From Marchantia polymorpha subsp. ruderalis (lineage: Eukaryota > Streptophyta > Marchantiopsida > Marchantiales > Marchantiaceae), in the NCBI GenBank assembly GCA_037833965.1, contig AP031353.1:1242501-1306500 (forward strand): a DNA stretch of 64,000 bases, read 5' to 3'. Within the stretch, counting starts at the first letter, position 1. Each line of letters begins with the position of its first letter. This document shows positions 49,863-62,123 of this stretch, one piece after another. The notes below the pieces were generated by a model. The model searched no databases, had not been told where the DNA came from, and saw only the letters and a list, made by a program, of their open reading frames with translations. A program made the translations under genes and the position numbers.

Positions 49863-52800
49863 AGACGAAATCACAGCCCGAATTCAGAGCGCTTTGAGAT
49901 GGCAACTGGTAGGGCACAGCAGAGAAACAGAGGAGTCTCAGAGTTCTTTCCGCGCTGCCTCTGAACCCCTAACGACTTGCTGCTTCCTCCGACTGTGCTA
50001 GTTCCAGAGCAAAAGCCCGATCACACCGAATTGCGTGACAGATTGATCCCTCGTTCAGCTCCGATCATGCACTCGCGCCAGTCTCGGCTGCATCAGCTGC
50101 TGATCACGAGAAACGAACCAAGAAAAAAAGGCCAAAAATTAAAAAAAAAGGCCAACTCACTTCCCGCGCATTCGTGTCAGATGAGCACCGCCTCGATTCC
50201 TATTCCAGCGAGAGCAGCAGTCCCGGCCGAGCACCTGAGCTCAGAGGCGAGACGCTGGGATTTCTGAATGGGGCAGAGCCTCCCGTGGGCCCGCGTCTTG
50301 CTCTTGGGAATCAGGCGAGCAGCGGCAGCAGCTCTCGTTCCATCGGCAGCAGCAGCAGCAGAATCAAGAGGAACTCAAAATTGTTCTGAGCTGACTTGGC
50401 AATCGCGCAAATACAAGAAGCTGTAAGCCGAGAGCAGCGCAGCGCAAGTCATCTAGGGTTGCCTTCACGCACTGGCTGACGTTTCTGCTGCGCCACGTGT
50501 CCGGTTGCTACGGCCATGGTTTTCGGTCCGTCCGGTTCCGTTCACACGAACGATTTTGTATTCAACCCCCGATAAGCGGAAGCGGAAGGGTTTTGACATG
50601 TTCCTTGCATTTGCATCTATTTCTGATTGTTTATGGTTTTACAAATTCTTGTTTCAAGATAACATCCGTAAACATGTGAATTTATTATGAAATAAATGAC
50701 GTAAACTCTTCGAACGCTTTCCAAATAAAACTAGCCCCTTTTAGATACCTGAAAAATTGACAAATGGGATATGAGAACTATTGGAGAGTAAGAACAAAGA
50801 AAAGGCCGAAAGCCAAGGAAGCTCAGCTCTTCGTGTGTACATATAAAAAGATGATTCGAAATCTCAGTCTAAATCTGAATCTTGCTTAACTGTACTCAAG
50901 ATGTATCATATTAGTATTATACCTTGAATAGTGATAGGGTCAAATTACGCATCAACTATCAAAAGAATGAGCCTTTCTATATTTCAGAAAGGTGTGCTTC
51001 AGTCTAAAATATCAATTCTCTGGCTTAAAATTTTTGAAAAGGCAGATTCTAGTCATTCCGTGTAACATCTCGTGCAAAAGTTGCACGCTGTCTCAACCAA
51101 AACCGATGGTATTCCGTTTCAGAATCTAAAGGAAAACAAGCCAATCACCCATATTTGAGATCTCAGCATCCATGAGGACAGGAGATAACGTTTATGACAC
51201 GTATCTTCTGTGTTAATTATGCGATGATCGCATGATCCTTGACTTGTTCTGCCTACAACATCTGTACTTGGCTAATGAAGATATTAGAAAGTTCTTACAA
51301 ATCTCTTGTCTAAACTCTTCTAATAGTAAGTGCTATCTCCTGCAGGCCAGATAATGATGAGCTTACTATAGACATAAATTTGATAGAAGCATACAAATGT
51401 AGATATACTCCTCCATTGAATGATTAGTTATAATTTTCCTTGTTAAACTTAGATTAGAATCCCTTATAAATTCGATTTTATGACCACACTTTGAATTGCA
51501 ATGAAATTGAAAGAATTTTAATACATATAAAATTCAAACTTTTGCTCAAATGATTCAAATTCTCCGTTTTTAAAAATTTCAGATTATCAATGGACATAAT
51601 TTCAAATAAATATACAAATGAGTGCTTCTCATCATAACTTTTTATCAAAATGACACTTTATTAAGCATTCTCATGATTTTATTCTTTTTTGAATCATCTT
51701 ACAGTTAAAGATCAATTATTAGAGTTGGAATTTGATATGTAAAGATTTTTCAAATATTTTATTAAAAAGAAATATGTTAAAATCTAACTTTTCATCTAAA
51801 AATAACAATCTCATAGATATAATTTTTCAATAAGTATGTAGTAATATTATTTTTAATGATATCTTATTGGTCAGAGAAATCTGATGGATTAATTTAATAA
51901 TTTAAAAAAATAATTGAGATATTTATATATTTTTATATAACACACAATTTCTATATCAAATTGTCCTTTTACTAATTTTGCTATACTCGAAGAAGACTAA
52001 ATTGTTTACTTCTTCCAATATCTTGTTTCACCCTCTAATTTCGTTTGCATAGTACGCTGCATGTAGGTGACACATCCCTTACCTTGAAAATCATGAAAAA
52101 AGTCAGCATTTCATATACATTTTTCGAAGAACATACTATACAGTCCTGTGTAAACTTGTATAAAATGACGCTGATAAAGAAAGCTCGTTGGTTCAAAAAA
52201 CATGTGTTAAATTAGATGTGTAAAATCATATTTAACAGTATTGTGTGAACATTTTCTGATTTTGAAAGTTTGGGTTACCTGGTGATACTTGTTAATTTTT
52301 TTCCCTGTTTTCTGCAATAATCATTCATTCAATATAAAATTAATTTATTTAGCTATATTTGAACTCTAGCTATTTATTTTCAGCAATCTAAACGATATAC
52401 AATTGCTATATTGAATGCAATAATAATCAATATATCAGTTGATTATCGTTGTAATCAATTGCTACTATATATGATTACAAATAATACGTGTACTGAAATT
52501 TATAATTTTTAACCCGGTACCTCGCAAGCTTGAATCGGAACCTGGTCATAACTACGTTGCTGTCAATATACTGCTTCTTTAAGCAACCACTTCAAACGAC
52601 GTGATTGGTAGACGAACGCATGGATTGCATCTTCGATCGTTTTCGTTCCTGGTCGCTGGATGGTTTTTGAGTTCAGTTTCAGCTTTCAAAACGCGCGTCT
52701 TCCATTTGACGATGCAGTTCCTCAGCTCGGCTCAGATCTACTGGAGGAGAGAGAGCTAACACTGAAACTCAACTGCTGAGCTGCATTTCTCACTGGATCA

Positions 52801-55621
52801 TGTAAGGCTCGGATTAGTACAAGTAGCTTCCATGTTTGGCATCATGAGAAAATCTGAGCTCAAGTCACTAAAATTAGCTCAAATTTGGCAATCCGAGCAT
52901 CAAGTTGTCCAAAGCGAAATGGAGAGTTGATGCATCGCGACCGAATCTCTGTCTAAATACTGGTACATGTTTGGAGTAAATGCACACTCCCGTAGTCTGG
53001 GTAGATCGGCCAGCAGACGTGAGCAATTAGGAAAGAGTCTGTAAAATTCCCAGAGACATAGGGACAGTTGTTTGGATCTGGCATCTGTCGGACCCGTTGG
53101 ATCCATTTTAAGCCTCCAATTGGCCACATGGAAGTTCAGATCCTAGTAGCTGCTCATGCTGGAACATGTTGCAACTGCTTGTCATGTCCTATCCCATACT
53201 ATTCGGAGCACGAAGTACATGCTTTATGGTTCTAATCACTAACTTAAAGTGATTTGACTTATAATAAACTGAGAGCTTAAGCACGTGAACCTTGTGCACG
53301 TCAGGTGAAACATGTTTACTAGCAGCCATTCAAATTGTAGCTGGTCAGATAAAGTTACTGCTTGAATCTGCATTCGCACCATACTGACCGCGTTTTTAAC
53401 TCACGTTGTAGTATGGCTAGAACGTGAAAATCCTTCAGAGCTGAACATGTACAGCATCTGGTACTGCAAAAATCATCATCTGCCTGTATTGGTCCGGAGC
53501 CAGCCAGTAGAGTGTGGAAACATTTAATATCTGCCACGAACAATTATGACGAACTCACGAAGCTACTTCTGAAAGCTTGTCTCTTAAAACCTTCCACTTC
53601 AGAGAAGTTGAATCTCTTGCACCGACATTCATTTTTGTTCTGTAGTTGAGCCACTGCTAGATGAGGACTCACTGTTTTGAGCTAAAACGTGCAAGATGGG
53701 TAAACCTGATTTTCGGAAGCTTAGAAGAGTTGGAATCAGATTTAAAGAAAAAAATGAATCTTGCACGTTCCACTGTCAAACAGTTAGCGCCCCTATCTGC
53801 CTGTGCTGGGAAAGTATAGTGTACGTTGTATGAGCCAGATTCAGTTATATGGCGACATTCCCTTCGGATTAAGTAGTTTTGCAGATTCTGTGTCGTCAGC
53901 ACAGATGTACTACCGTGATGAACGGCCATGCTCGCCTTGCTTGCCAATATCGGTTCTGGATGTGTATCTTCAGATCTTGATTGATTACCGGTACACAAGT
54001 GCTCACAGTGGCTATGGTTCTTGACGAAACTTCGTCACAGACAAGAGGGAAAAATCCGGCAGTTTAGCTGCACAGCAGTTCAATTCTAGAGAAACTTCTC
54101 CACTTGATCGCATGTCAATAAAAGTCTAATCTTATCATCATCTGCTCTCTAAGGACTGCAATAAAAGCAAGGATTACCATCGATTGAAGTTTACCACAAG
54201 AGCTGGCATTTGGAGATTTTCACTTTACTTCGCAAAGGAATAAGTTTCCAGTTCAAGTGCAGATGTTAACTTGTTTACCAGCGGGAGAGATGCATAGCAG
54301 TCCACCAGAAATTGAGCGTTCGGAATGCCACTTTTGTCTTGAGGGCGGACTAGTGATCCAACTTCCATGGAAATGTTTTATTCTAAGTCTTGGCAGAATC
54401 GGCTTGCGCTTGGGGTTCTGAAATGATCTGATGATGGGAGAAACAATTACACCATTGAAAGAGACTCAGTCCCGAGTAGCGTACAATTCGTCAAGTTTTC
54501 TTGACGATAGGATGCATGGACCAAGGGGGCTGGCTGTGGATAAAAAACATCCCTCCGTTGTCTATTCACAACACGTCACTATGTTTTCAGGCCGCTCTAG
54601 GAGAAGTCTTTAGAGCATTATCCATCACATCATTGAGAACTCACGACGTTCAAGATTCTGAATCGTGAGCTCAATCATGTCCATACGTTGATCCAGAAAA
54701 TCATGTTAAAACCCGGGGTACAGGTACACGTGAAAATACATCGGTCCTAACTTGATCTAATCTACCAGCAACAATCCAGATTTTACATCCTCACAGACCG
54801 ATAAAACCAGACTTGCATCGTGAAATTAAAAGAGCAATTTGATCCAAAATGAAAACGATTCACATTTCCATTCACGATTCGCTAACAATTACCAGTCTCA
54901 GTGCGGTTCTATTTCCAGAGAACGAAAGTTCAAATATTCTTCAGATTGTTAAAGGCCGAAACCAATGGTCGAGACAATAAAGTTGGTACATGTTCTCGTG
55001 CAGTGCATGTTCTCGTTTACTACTGGCATTTCATAAGTGGCAAAAATTGAATACTTCTATCACATATATCAGATTCCTTCAACAGCCATGGCGCTCTTCT
55101 CCAATTTTAGTGACAGGTTTATTCTTGCTCAGCTTCCTTTCACTCTCGTCAAAGCACGGCAGTGAAAGTCGTTGGTTAACTGACCTGCACCACCATGTGG
55201 GTCTTTCTGGAACATATGAGCTTCGTCAATTCCACGATTTTAGAATCTTTCGTCTAGTTTCTGTGCAAGAGAGGAAGAGTTTCCAGAAGGATAGCACACA
55301 AGAATCTCAGCTGAAATTGTGAGATAAACATACGGAGAGCATACAATGTGAAGATATACCACGTTACAGTGATGTGGGTCTCAGGGTCCCCACAACAGAC
55401 AGTCCTTTTGGCTCTGATCTGCTCATTGATCGAGACAAGTTGAGTAACAATCAGGAACCATCTAGATCTTGAGTAACTGCGCGGATTGACATGATTACTT
55501 AACTTACAAAATGCCTGTACCAATGAAAACTATAAGGAAGATCATGCAAAGGTTTATATTGCAAGAGGGTCTAAACATATGCTTGTCAATTGCATAATGA
55601 TATTCTAACCTCTTGAATATC
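49863..55621. other. Intergenic spacer between taxilin and Roco genes
   Basis: The first 600 bp form the taxilin upstream region (GC-richer, AGC-type simple repeat near 50330-50365). From about 50.7 to 52.55 kb it is very AT-rich. From 52.6 to 55.6 kb composition is normal, but frames stay under 110 codons and show no family match. A short + strand stretch near 54514-54560 reads GPRGLAVDKKHPSVVY, vaguely like an NHL-repeat strand, too little to call. Confidence 0.5.
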
Positions 55622-58600
55622 TCAACATGTTAAACTTCCTGAACGAAGTCCTTTTGTCATGCACTCCTCGCATACCCATGCATGCCCACCATTTTGTTGT
55701 CTCACGTACTTCACCGGATACAACTTGAAGATTTTGGAATAGTCATCTTTTAGCCGACGCGCAAGAGTTTCCTGAATCCTCAACCATGCTTCGTTCAGCT
55801 CCTCGCTTCGCACACCTTTCCGAATTGCCCTACCATCTGGTTGACTAATATCATCTAGTTTAGCAATATCGGTTAGTAAATCATTCCATTGCGGAATAGC
55901 ATCACCTAACCCGAGGGTGCTAGACAATCCAGCCTTTACAACATAATAGAGTACTTTGTATGAAATCTCAATTATTCTTGGAATCCATCCGCTATTCTCC
56001 TTATTCAAGCGAAGCTTCAAACCTTTTTGATCTTTGACAGCGTGGAACCCAGTAACGTTCTCACACATCAAGTGTAAGGTAACGATTGTTCCGGCATGCA
56101 GAAAGGCACTCATCTTGTAGAAAATGCCTACATCGTCCGTGATGTAAGGTCTCTTTGGCGTTCTGGCCTGCTGATGCGATTCTGAATACCCGATCATCCT
56201 GTCAACTTTAGACATCAAGTCACAGAACGTTGACTGTAGTTGTTGTTGCAATGAGATTACCTGTCCCAACTTCACATCCAGTCCCTCCACAATGCCTTTC
56301 ATTGATTTTATTGTCTCATGCACACTGTGGATCTCGGACAAAAGAAGTTGGGTGTCCGCACTTGTGCTGGCCTTGCTCAAGCAGCTGGCTGAAGCTGGGT
56401 TGCAGTCTTTTCTGTGAGGTAAACTCGAGTTGCTAACCGCGCTCTCGCTGTCAGTATGAGATTGAGCCAAATAATTGTCCAACCTGTTGCGGCTATCCTG
56501 CAATGACTTCAACTGTTGATTGCGCTTCTGTAGGATCCCATTCACAACCTCATCCACATCTCTCTTCCACAACAGATTCGTAACCCGTTCAGATGTTGGC
56601 TTTAAATGCAATTTTGGGATCTCAGGCCAAGTATACTCGTAGTGGAGCAACTCTTCCTCCTTCACCGGTTGCGACTCATCCTCAAGTTTGTCATTGATGC
56701 TAGTAGAGAACTTTGATTTGAGCTCCTCAATCAAAATGGTTCCTCTGAGATGACTCCGATGCAGCTTCTCCACGCAAACTGTTTGGATCACACCTCGCAC
56801 TAACGCCACGCCGGGACAACCTTCGGATGATGCGCAAAAGGATATCAACTCCTGGACAACATGCTTCAGTACATATCTGATAGCCTCCTCCTTTGACTTA
56901 TTCTCCTCCTCTGAGCATAATATCAGAACGTCTACATAATTGTGGCACTTTTCACTCTCAAAGTGTTCCACATAAATTTGGTGACCATCGAGTAAAAGTT
57001 GCAGATAATGTCGAGATAGTGTCACAGTCCCAGATTCCAACTTGCGTCTCATGAACATCTACAATGATGGAAATTTTGGAACAGATTGAGTGAGACATTC
57101 TTCTGATTTGACATAATTGATGAAAAAGAAAAATTGATTTCATCTTACACAAATTACAATCATAACTTTACAAATTCAATATTATCTCAAGCTTCATGCA
57201 TTCATGATTCAACCTCACCTGGAAGCGTGGAAAAAACGCAGCAGACAGTGTCATTGTTTTTTGATCTTCGCATTGAATCCGAATGCCGACAAACTTTGGA
57301 TTCACAGCCGTAGAGTTCCATGACATCGACACCACGCGCGCCTCTTCTTGCTGCTCCTGTTCTTCCATGCTTGCATACTCAGGGATGAAGGAGGGAATGA
57401 AATATTCAAAAGAATCTTCGAGCTTGTAACCCAAATCTAGATTGAAAATAATATTTTCAAGGACCTTTCTGTCAACATCTTGAAGGCGTGGATGCTTCTC
57501 CAGGAATGTGTCTATCAATAGAGAAAAGTCTGCCTCACTCATAAATCCTTCCTTCCTCGCAAATGAGTTATATGGCATCGTTTTCTTGTATGCCTTGGAC
57601 TCTTGAGCTTGAAAGTTTTGACCTATAGCTATCAGCTCACCCAAAACTGAATTTGTGAGCCAGTTGGGATCGACGATGATGTAATCAAGCTTGGGAATAT
57701 AAATGATGGATCCAACATCATTTAAGTAGGATATGAGGGAGGTCAATAATCTTGAATGATCAACAGAAGATGGTAGAGTGAGTTGTTTCAAGCTGGAATC
57801 ACAGAATTCACTAAACGTTTTCAATGACCAAAGAGGGCAAGTTTTGTCCTTCTTGATGTTTGAAAGGAGTTGGGAAGAGAGTTGAAAACACAACTGGGGA
57901 ACTCGTGGGGAATTTTCACTGAATAACTTCTTGAACATCTCAAAAATGCGATCTTTGAGAGGCTTCACTTGATTCCTTTCCCGAGCATTCACATAAAGAA
58001 AGTCATGAATAAGGTTCACACGGTGTGCGAACCTTATTTTGAGCTTTTCCACTATGGAGTGAACCCAATCTAAAGAGTTGGATCCCATCATATCCTTGTG
58101 TGAAATTACAACAAGAACTTGAGGAAGATTATGACCCATGACTTTTGTGCTGGATGAGATGAAAGTCAGCCAGACTTCCAACTCAGTCTGGAAACAATCG
58201 GGGGGTTTAACAGAATACTTTTTGTGAAGAGAAGACGTTTTTTGAAGAGAAGACGTTTTTTTAACTACAGGGCTATAGACAAAAAGAAAAACACAAAAGT
58301 CGTTGGTTTTAGGGAACAGTACATCTTGAAGGGTACGAAAAATCCAATGTCCTGCAAGATCCCAAATTGAGATTTGCATTTCGTCATCGTTCTGCAAAAA
58401 ATCCACTTCGATGCCTTTTGACCTTGACAATTTTGTCAATAATTCACTGATCCAAGTCGGGTCGTGAATTATCTTCATCAGTGTTCGACGCAATTGAGTC
58501 TTGCCTGTATATTGAATGAAAATCATGCGTTACTTATGATATTTTCAAAGATAATTTGATATGATGTTTTATAAAAATGTAGTGTAGGTAAATTGGATTA

Positions 58601-60494
58601 AAGATAATATACTTATTTTCCAATTTACTCATTTGAAACTATCGAAACAAAATTATTTGGACTATTGTATGAAATTATTTTCTTCTATTTCTGCTTCTAA
58701 TTTTAGACATATATATATAAAGAAATAAAACGTCAATTATACAAAAGCAAGACCTTATATTGCACGTTTGAACACATTGAGAAAATAAAAGTACAAAGTA
58801 AAGAGCACGTTACCTGCTTTAGGAGAGCCGCATAAGAAGAGTCGACCAGCTTTTGCATCTCCCAACGGTAGTTTCGCTTCAGTGAATACTGACATGTACA
58901 CTGCCCGCTCCCGGTTCTGCTTGAGGGCCGCTTCAATCAGCGCCGCCCTACCGTCGCTTGCCCACGGGGTGTTGGACACATCTATTTCCCGGAGAGTCAA
59001 ATTCACTCGCAGTAACGCCATGATGTCCCTGAACTCCTTCTCGAATCCTCTGTCCTTGAACTCCTCATTTTGCTCGTCCAAATCTAAAGACAAGCTAGTG
59101 ACACTTGTGTTCTCACGCACCCTCAACAGTTGATTCCATATTCCCGAAAAAACATCTTCCCTTTCTGAATCTAATTGCAGTTTACTCAGGACTGAAAATT
59201 CTCCAGTGCTCCCATTCATCGACAAAATAACTTTCATAATATCCTTGGAATATATATCAAGTAGACGAAAATATTTTACAGACTTGATTTCTCCTCCCAG
59301 CAGACTACCTAAAAGGTTGAGCCCTGACGTAACTTGATTGTAATGGCAAAATATGAGTTCAAGATGGAGCACGGGTTCCTTCCTGTGGGAGCTAGCAGCG
59401 CGAGAAAGCTCTTCTAGTTCCAATGTTAGCGTTGATATTACTTTGACAGTTGTCGCTGTGTCATTGTCACGTATTGCTTCGCCTAGCAAGCGACATTCCT
59501 CCACAGGCATGTCGATGTCTTCCAACGTCACTACCCTCAATGATCGATTGGAAATGAAAACTTCTGCTAAACATTTCCCGATTCCAGACATATAAGCCAG
59601 CTGAAGTCGCTCAATCGATCGGTTGCCATCATCTCCGGCCAATGCGTTCAGCAATAACGCGGCAGATCCACCCTCCACTTTTTGTAAAACCAATTCTTTT
59701 AAACACGAGTTCTGCTTCAAACCCTGGGGCAAGAGCCGAACGGCCGCCTCAACCCCGCCTTGTCCCCCTAGGATGGAGGATAAACTCAAAGTTTCTAATT
59801 GATGATGACCGGTCAACACCTCAAGGATAAACTTCATCGCGTTGACTCCGTCCCCCCAGACGCCACCTACTTGTAAAGACTTGAGTTTCGAGTGGGAGTT
59901 TTCTAGCGGTCCTGATGCGAGATTCAAGAAAAATCTCTCGGTCAATGTGCAATACTGTATTGTCAAATCCGTTACACTAGAGGTATTCAGAATTATCCCC
60001 AGCTGTAAACCCAAGCTCTCCAAATCCGCTTCGGAACTCCATTTCAGTTGGCTAATTTTCATCTCTCGTAAAACGCTGCTGGACCTAAAACCTCTCAACA
60101 CTACCTCCCATTCGCTAGCGGTCAACCTCGATATATTACGGCCACAAATATCTCCTACGTCCAGCCCTTCATAACTGCTGAAGCAGCTGCCGATTGCCTC
60201 CAGCACTCGAAGGCGCACTTGGCCTCGCCGCCCATCCGTCGCAATCCGGTGTCGAACATTCGGGAAGAAGTCACTAACTTCAGATCGTAGATCCAACAAA
60301 TTCAACAGTACAGATCCCCGACGAAAGTGGAAAGGCAAAAGCTGTAGAAAGTCTTGAACTCGTAAGGGAAGCTGATCGTCTCCTTCCATTCTGCCCTCCA
60401 CTTTCATTCCCTGTGTCTCAAGTTCAGCAGCGGGACTGAGCATGGACGCATCGTCTCCTTCCATTCTGAGCATGGACGCATCGTCTCCTTCCAT
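55622..60494 (-). CDS. LRR-ROC-COR (Roco) GTPase protein, TORNADO1-like
   Basis: Roco proteins carry a Ras-like ROC GTPase followed by COR, the dimerisation domain. Exons are 60494-58814, 58504-57219 and 57058-55622, in phase, 1467 aa. Residues 50-540 are ribonuclease-inhibitor-like leucine-rich repeats (for example LREMKISQL, LETLSLSSI, LREIDVSNT). The ROC domain starts with P-loop GSPKAGKT at 556-563, which intron 1 splits inside the last Gly codon. Switch II is WDLAGHW near 608-614, and the guanine-specificity motif reads SHKD at 695-698. COR follows from about 775 into exon 3. Exon 3 adds a probable coiled coil near 1220-1280 and a C-terminal Cys motif (VCEECMTKGL). I see no kinase domain, unlike LRRK2. 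The architecture resembles Arabidopsis TORNADO1 and bryophyte Rocos. No signal peptide or membrane segment; presumably cytoplasmic. The start region is a duplicated repeat with several in-frame ATGs; I take the outermost. Confidence 0.88.
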
Positions 60495-60509
60495 TCTGCC
60501 CTCCACTTT
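60374..60509 (-). repeat. Tandem duplication spanning the Roco start codon
   Basis: A 30-bp unit encoding MEGDDASMLR/S occurs twice in a row at 60494-60435. A longer copy containing GTGGAGGGCAGAATGGAAGG occurs both just upstream of the first ATG and about 105 bp downstream (near 60405-60374). Candidate start codons are therefore repeated at least three times. Confidence 0.85.
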
Positions 60510-60893
60510 CGTAAAAAAAGAACCTATTGCTCCTTGGCATGCGCAGGCAAACTGAATCCGAGCCTAAAGGAGTCCCCCTCCCCGATCCGCAAGCCGCCTT
60601 CACTCAGAGAAATCTGAACTCGAGTGCATGTGCGTGCTGGGCATGAGACTAGCGCATTGCAAGAAGAGCTACCCACAGTACTCTACTCATAAACGGATCA
60701 TGAGCAACTACCAGGAACGCAAGAAGATCTTGCAAAGTTGAAGCAGGTGCTGTCCGAACTGCATTGAGTGTACTGCAAGCGATGTGAATGAAATTGAACA
60801 GTGAGAACCTGGATCCTAGTTCCAAAAGAATTAGTAGAGAATGTGCGAATTAACATCACGTCTCTCCACAATAACTGGGTTCTATGTTCTCAC
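60495..60893. other. Spacer between Roco gene and HisRS fragment
   Basis: About 400 bp. I searched the minus strand for the missing HisRS C-terminal exon (anticodon-binding domain) and found none; frames here are short and unlike it. It should contain the Roco promoter and leader. Confidence 0.6.
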
Positions 60894-62123
60894 CTTGACA
60901 ATAACTGCGTCCCCAAAGCCAAATCCACAGGCAGGAGTGTCTACTCCCCCAAATGTAGACAGAAGCTTGTCATATCTGCCCCCTCCGCAAATTGCACGTA
61001 GAGTCCCTGTCCTGTCAAAGGCCTGAAAAATTAGAACAGAATTGGTCATGGTAAATACCACATCCTGGAGTACCATAACTTGAGTCGAGAGTAAGTACAT
61101 AGATAATGAGCAGCTCATATCCTAGTCATAAGGCACAAACTCCTGCTCTAAAGGTAAAGACAAGTGGATTCGGCTTTGACCTCAAAGACTGTTCCTGTGT
61201 AATATGCGAGACCTCGGACCACAGAAGCATCAAACTGCAGCCAGTCTTCAAAACCAAATCCTCGAGCCAATTCAAAAAGTTGCTTCAATTCTACGACTGC
61301 TTCGTTGTCTGACCCTAAAAGTTCTGCACCAGCAGTAAAAATCTTATCATCAGAAATAAAGCAGTGCTCTGACTAATGTACTGTTACGGTCCTCCAGCTT
61401 ACGAGACAATCGTTTCAAGTCATTCAGCACAGTTTCAACATGAGAACAGAAATATGGAGAATCAAACTATGAACACAGGAATTTCCTTGAAACTGAAAAA
61501 ACGTGAATCAGTTTAAATTGGGCATCGCGAAAAAACTAACGAACCTTCAAGATCATCAAGTGAACGTAACGTGAGAGCCCGTAGAATTGTATCCACAGCT
61601 TCCACAGGAAGACCCAACGCTGTTAACTCTTTCTCTACCTCTGCTCTTGGTATCTTCTCAGTCTAAACAAGAGAAAGATACAGGCAGGATTAGCATGAGT
61701 GAACATCTAAGCTTGTCCCAGCAGTGTTCATGGACAGATAACGAAATTTTTAGCCTTCAAATCAGTGATCGAACACACACCTTGTCGACAATAACACATA
61801 CAGCCGCAAAACAGCTTTCTGGGATCACACTGCGTCCAAGGACCTCTTGTAGCACCTGCCAGCACATGTTTGGGATTATCATGAAACGTAGAGCTTGTGG
61901 TCCATCAAAGGTCCACGACGTGCTAGGCATATAGAATAACCTGTGATTTCGAGCAGAAGTTCTGAAAAATAGTAGGATTGAATAACTGCAGGCTATGGTG
62001 ATGATATAAATGATGTCAGCACCAACTCACCTTGCGATTTGAAATTTTAACACCAACGTCACTGGACGTAATGCCAAGCTTGGAGAAGAACGCGACAATG
62101 GCGGAAAGAAGTTCTGCTTCTGC
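60894..62123 (-). CDS. Organellar-type histidyl-tRNA synthetase, partial (core only)
   Basis: Histidyl-tRNA synthetase charges tRNA-His; the family seen here resembles the plant chloroplast/mitochondrial enzyme. Five exons are recognisable: 62123-62031, 61855-61781, 61656-61545, 61323-61181 and 61022-60894, all with GT-AG signals and matching phases, 184 residues with no stop or frameshift. They run from [13 protein letters not shown] through [18 protein letters not shown] and the histidine-binding stretch [14 protein letters not shown] to [16 protein letters not shown] and the class II motif 3 [10 protein letters not shown]. Missing are the N-terminal half with motifs 1 and 2, which might lie beyond the window across a long intron, and the C-terminal anticodon-binding domain of about 100 residues, which should follow exon 5 but is replaced by the Roco gene 400 bp on. 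Unspliced read-through past exon 5 would add only VRT before a stop. It is either a truncated pseudogene or part of a gene with an unusual structure. Confidence 0.8.

Noticed and set aside
54431-54613. Short + strand frame with GPRGLAVDKKHPSVVY, similar to an NHL-repeat strand
   Set aside because: A single weak repeat unit in a 60-codon frame with no flanking exons is not enough.
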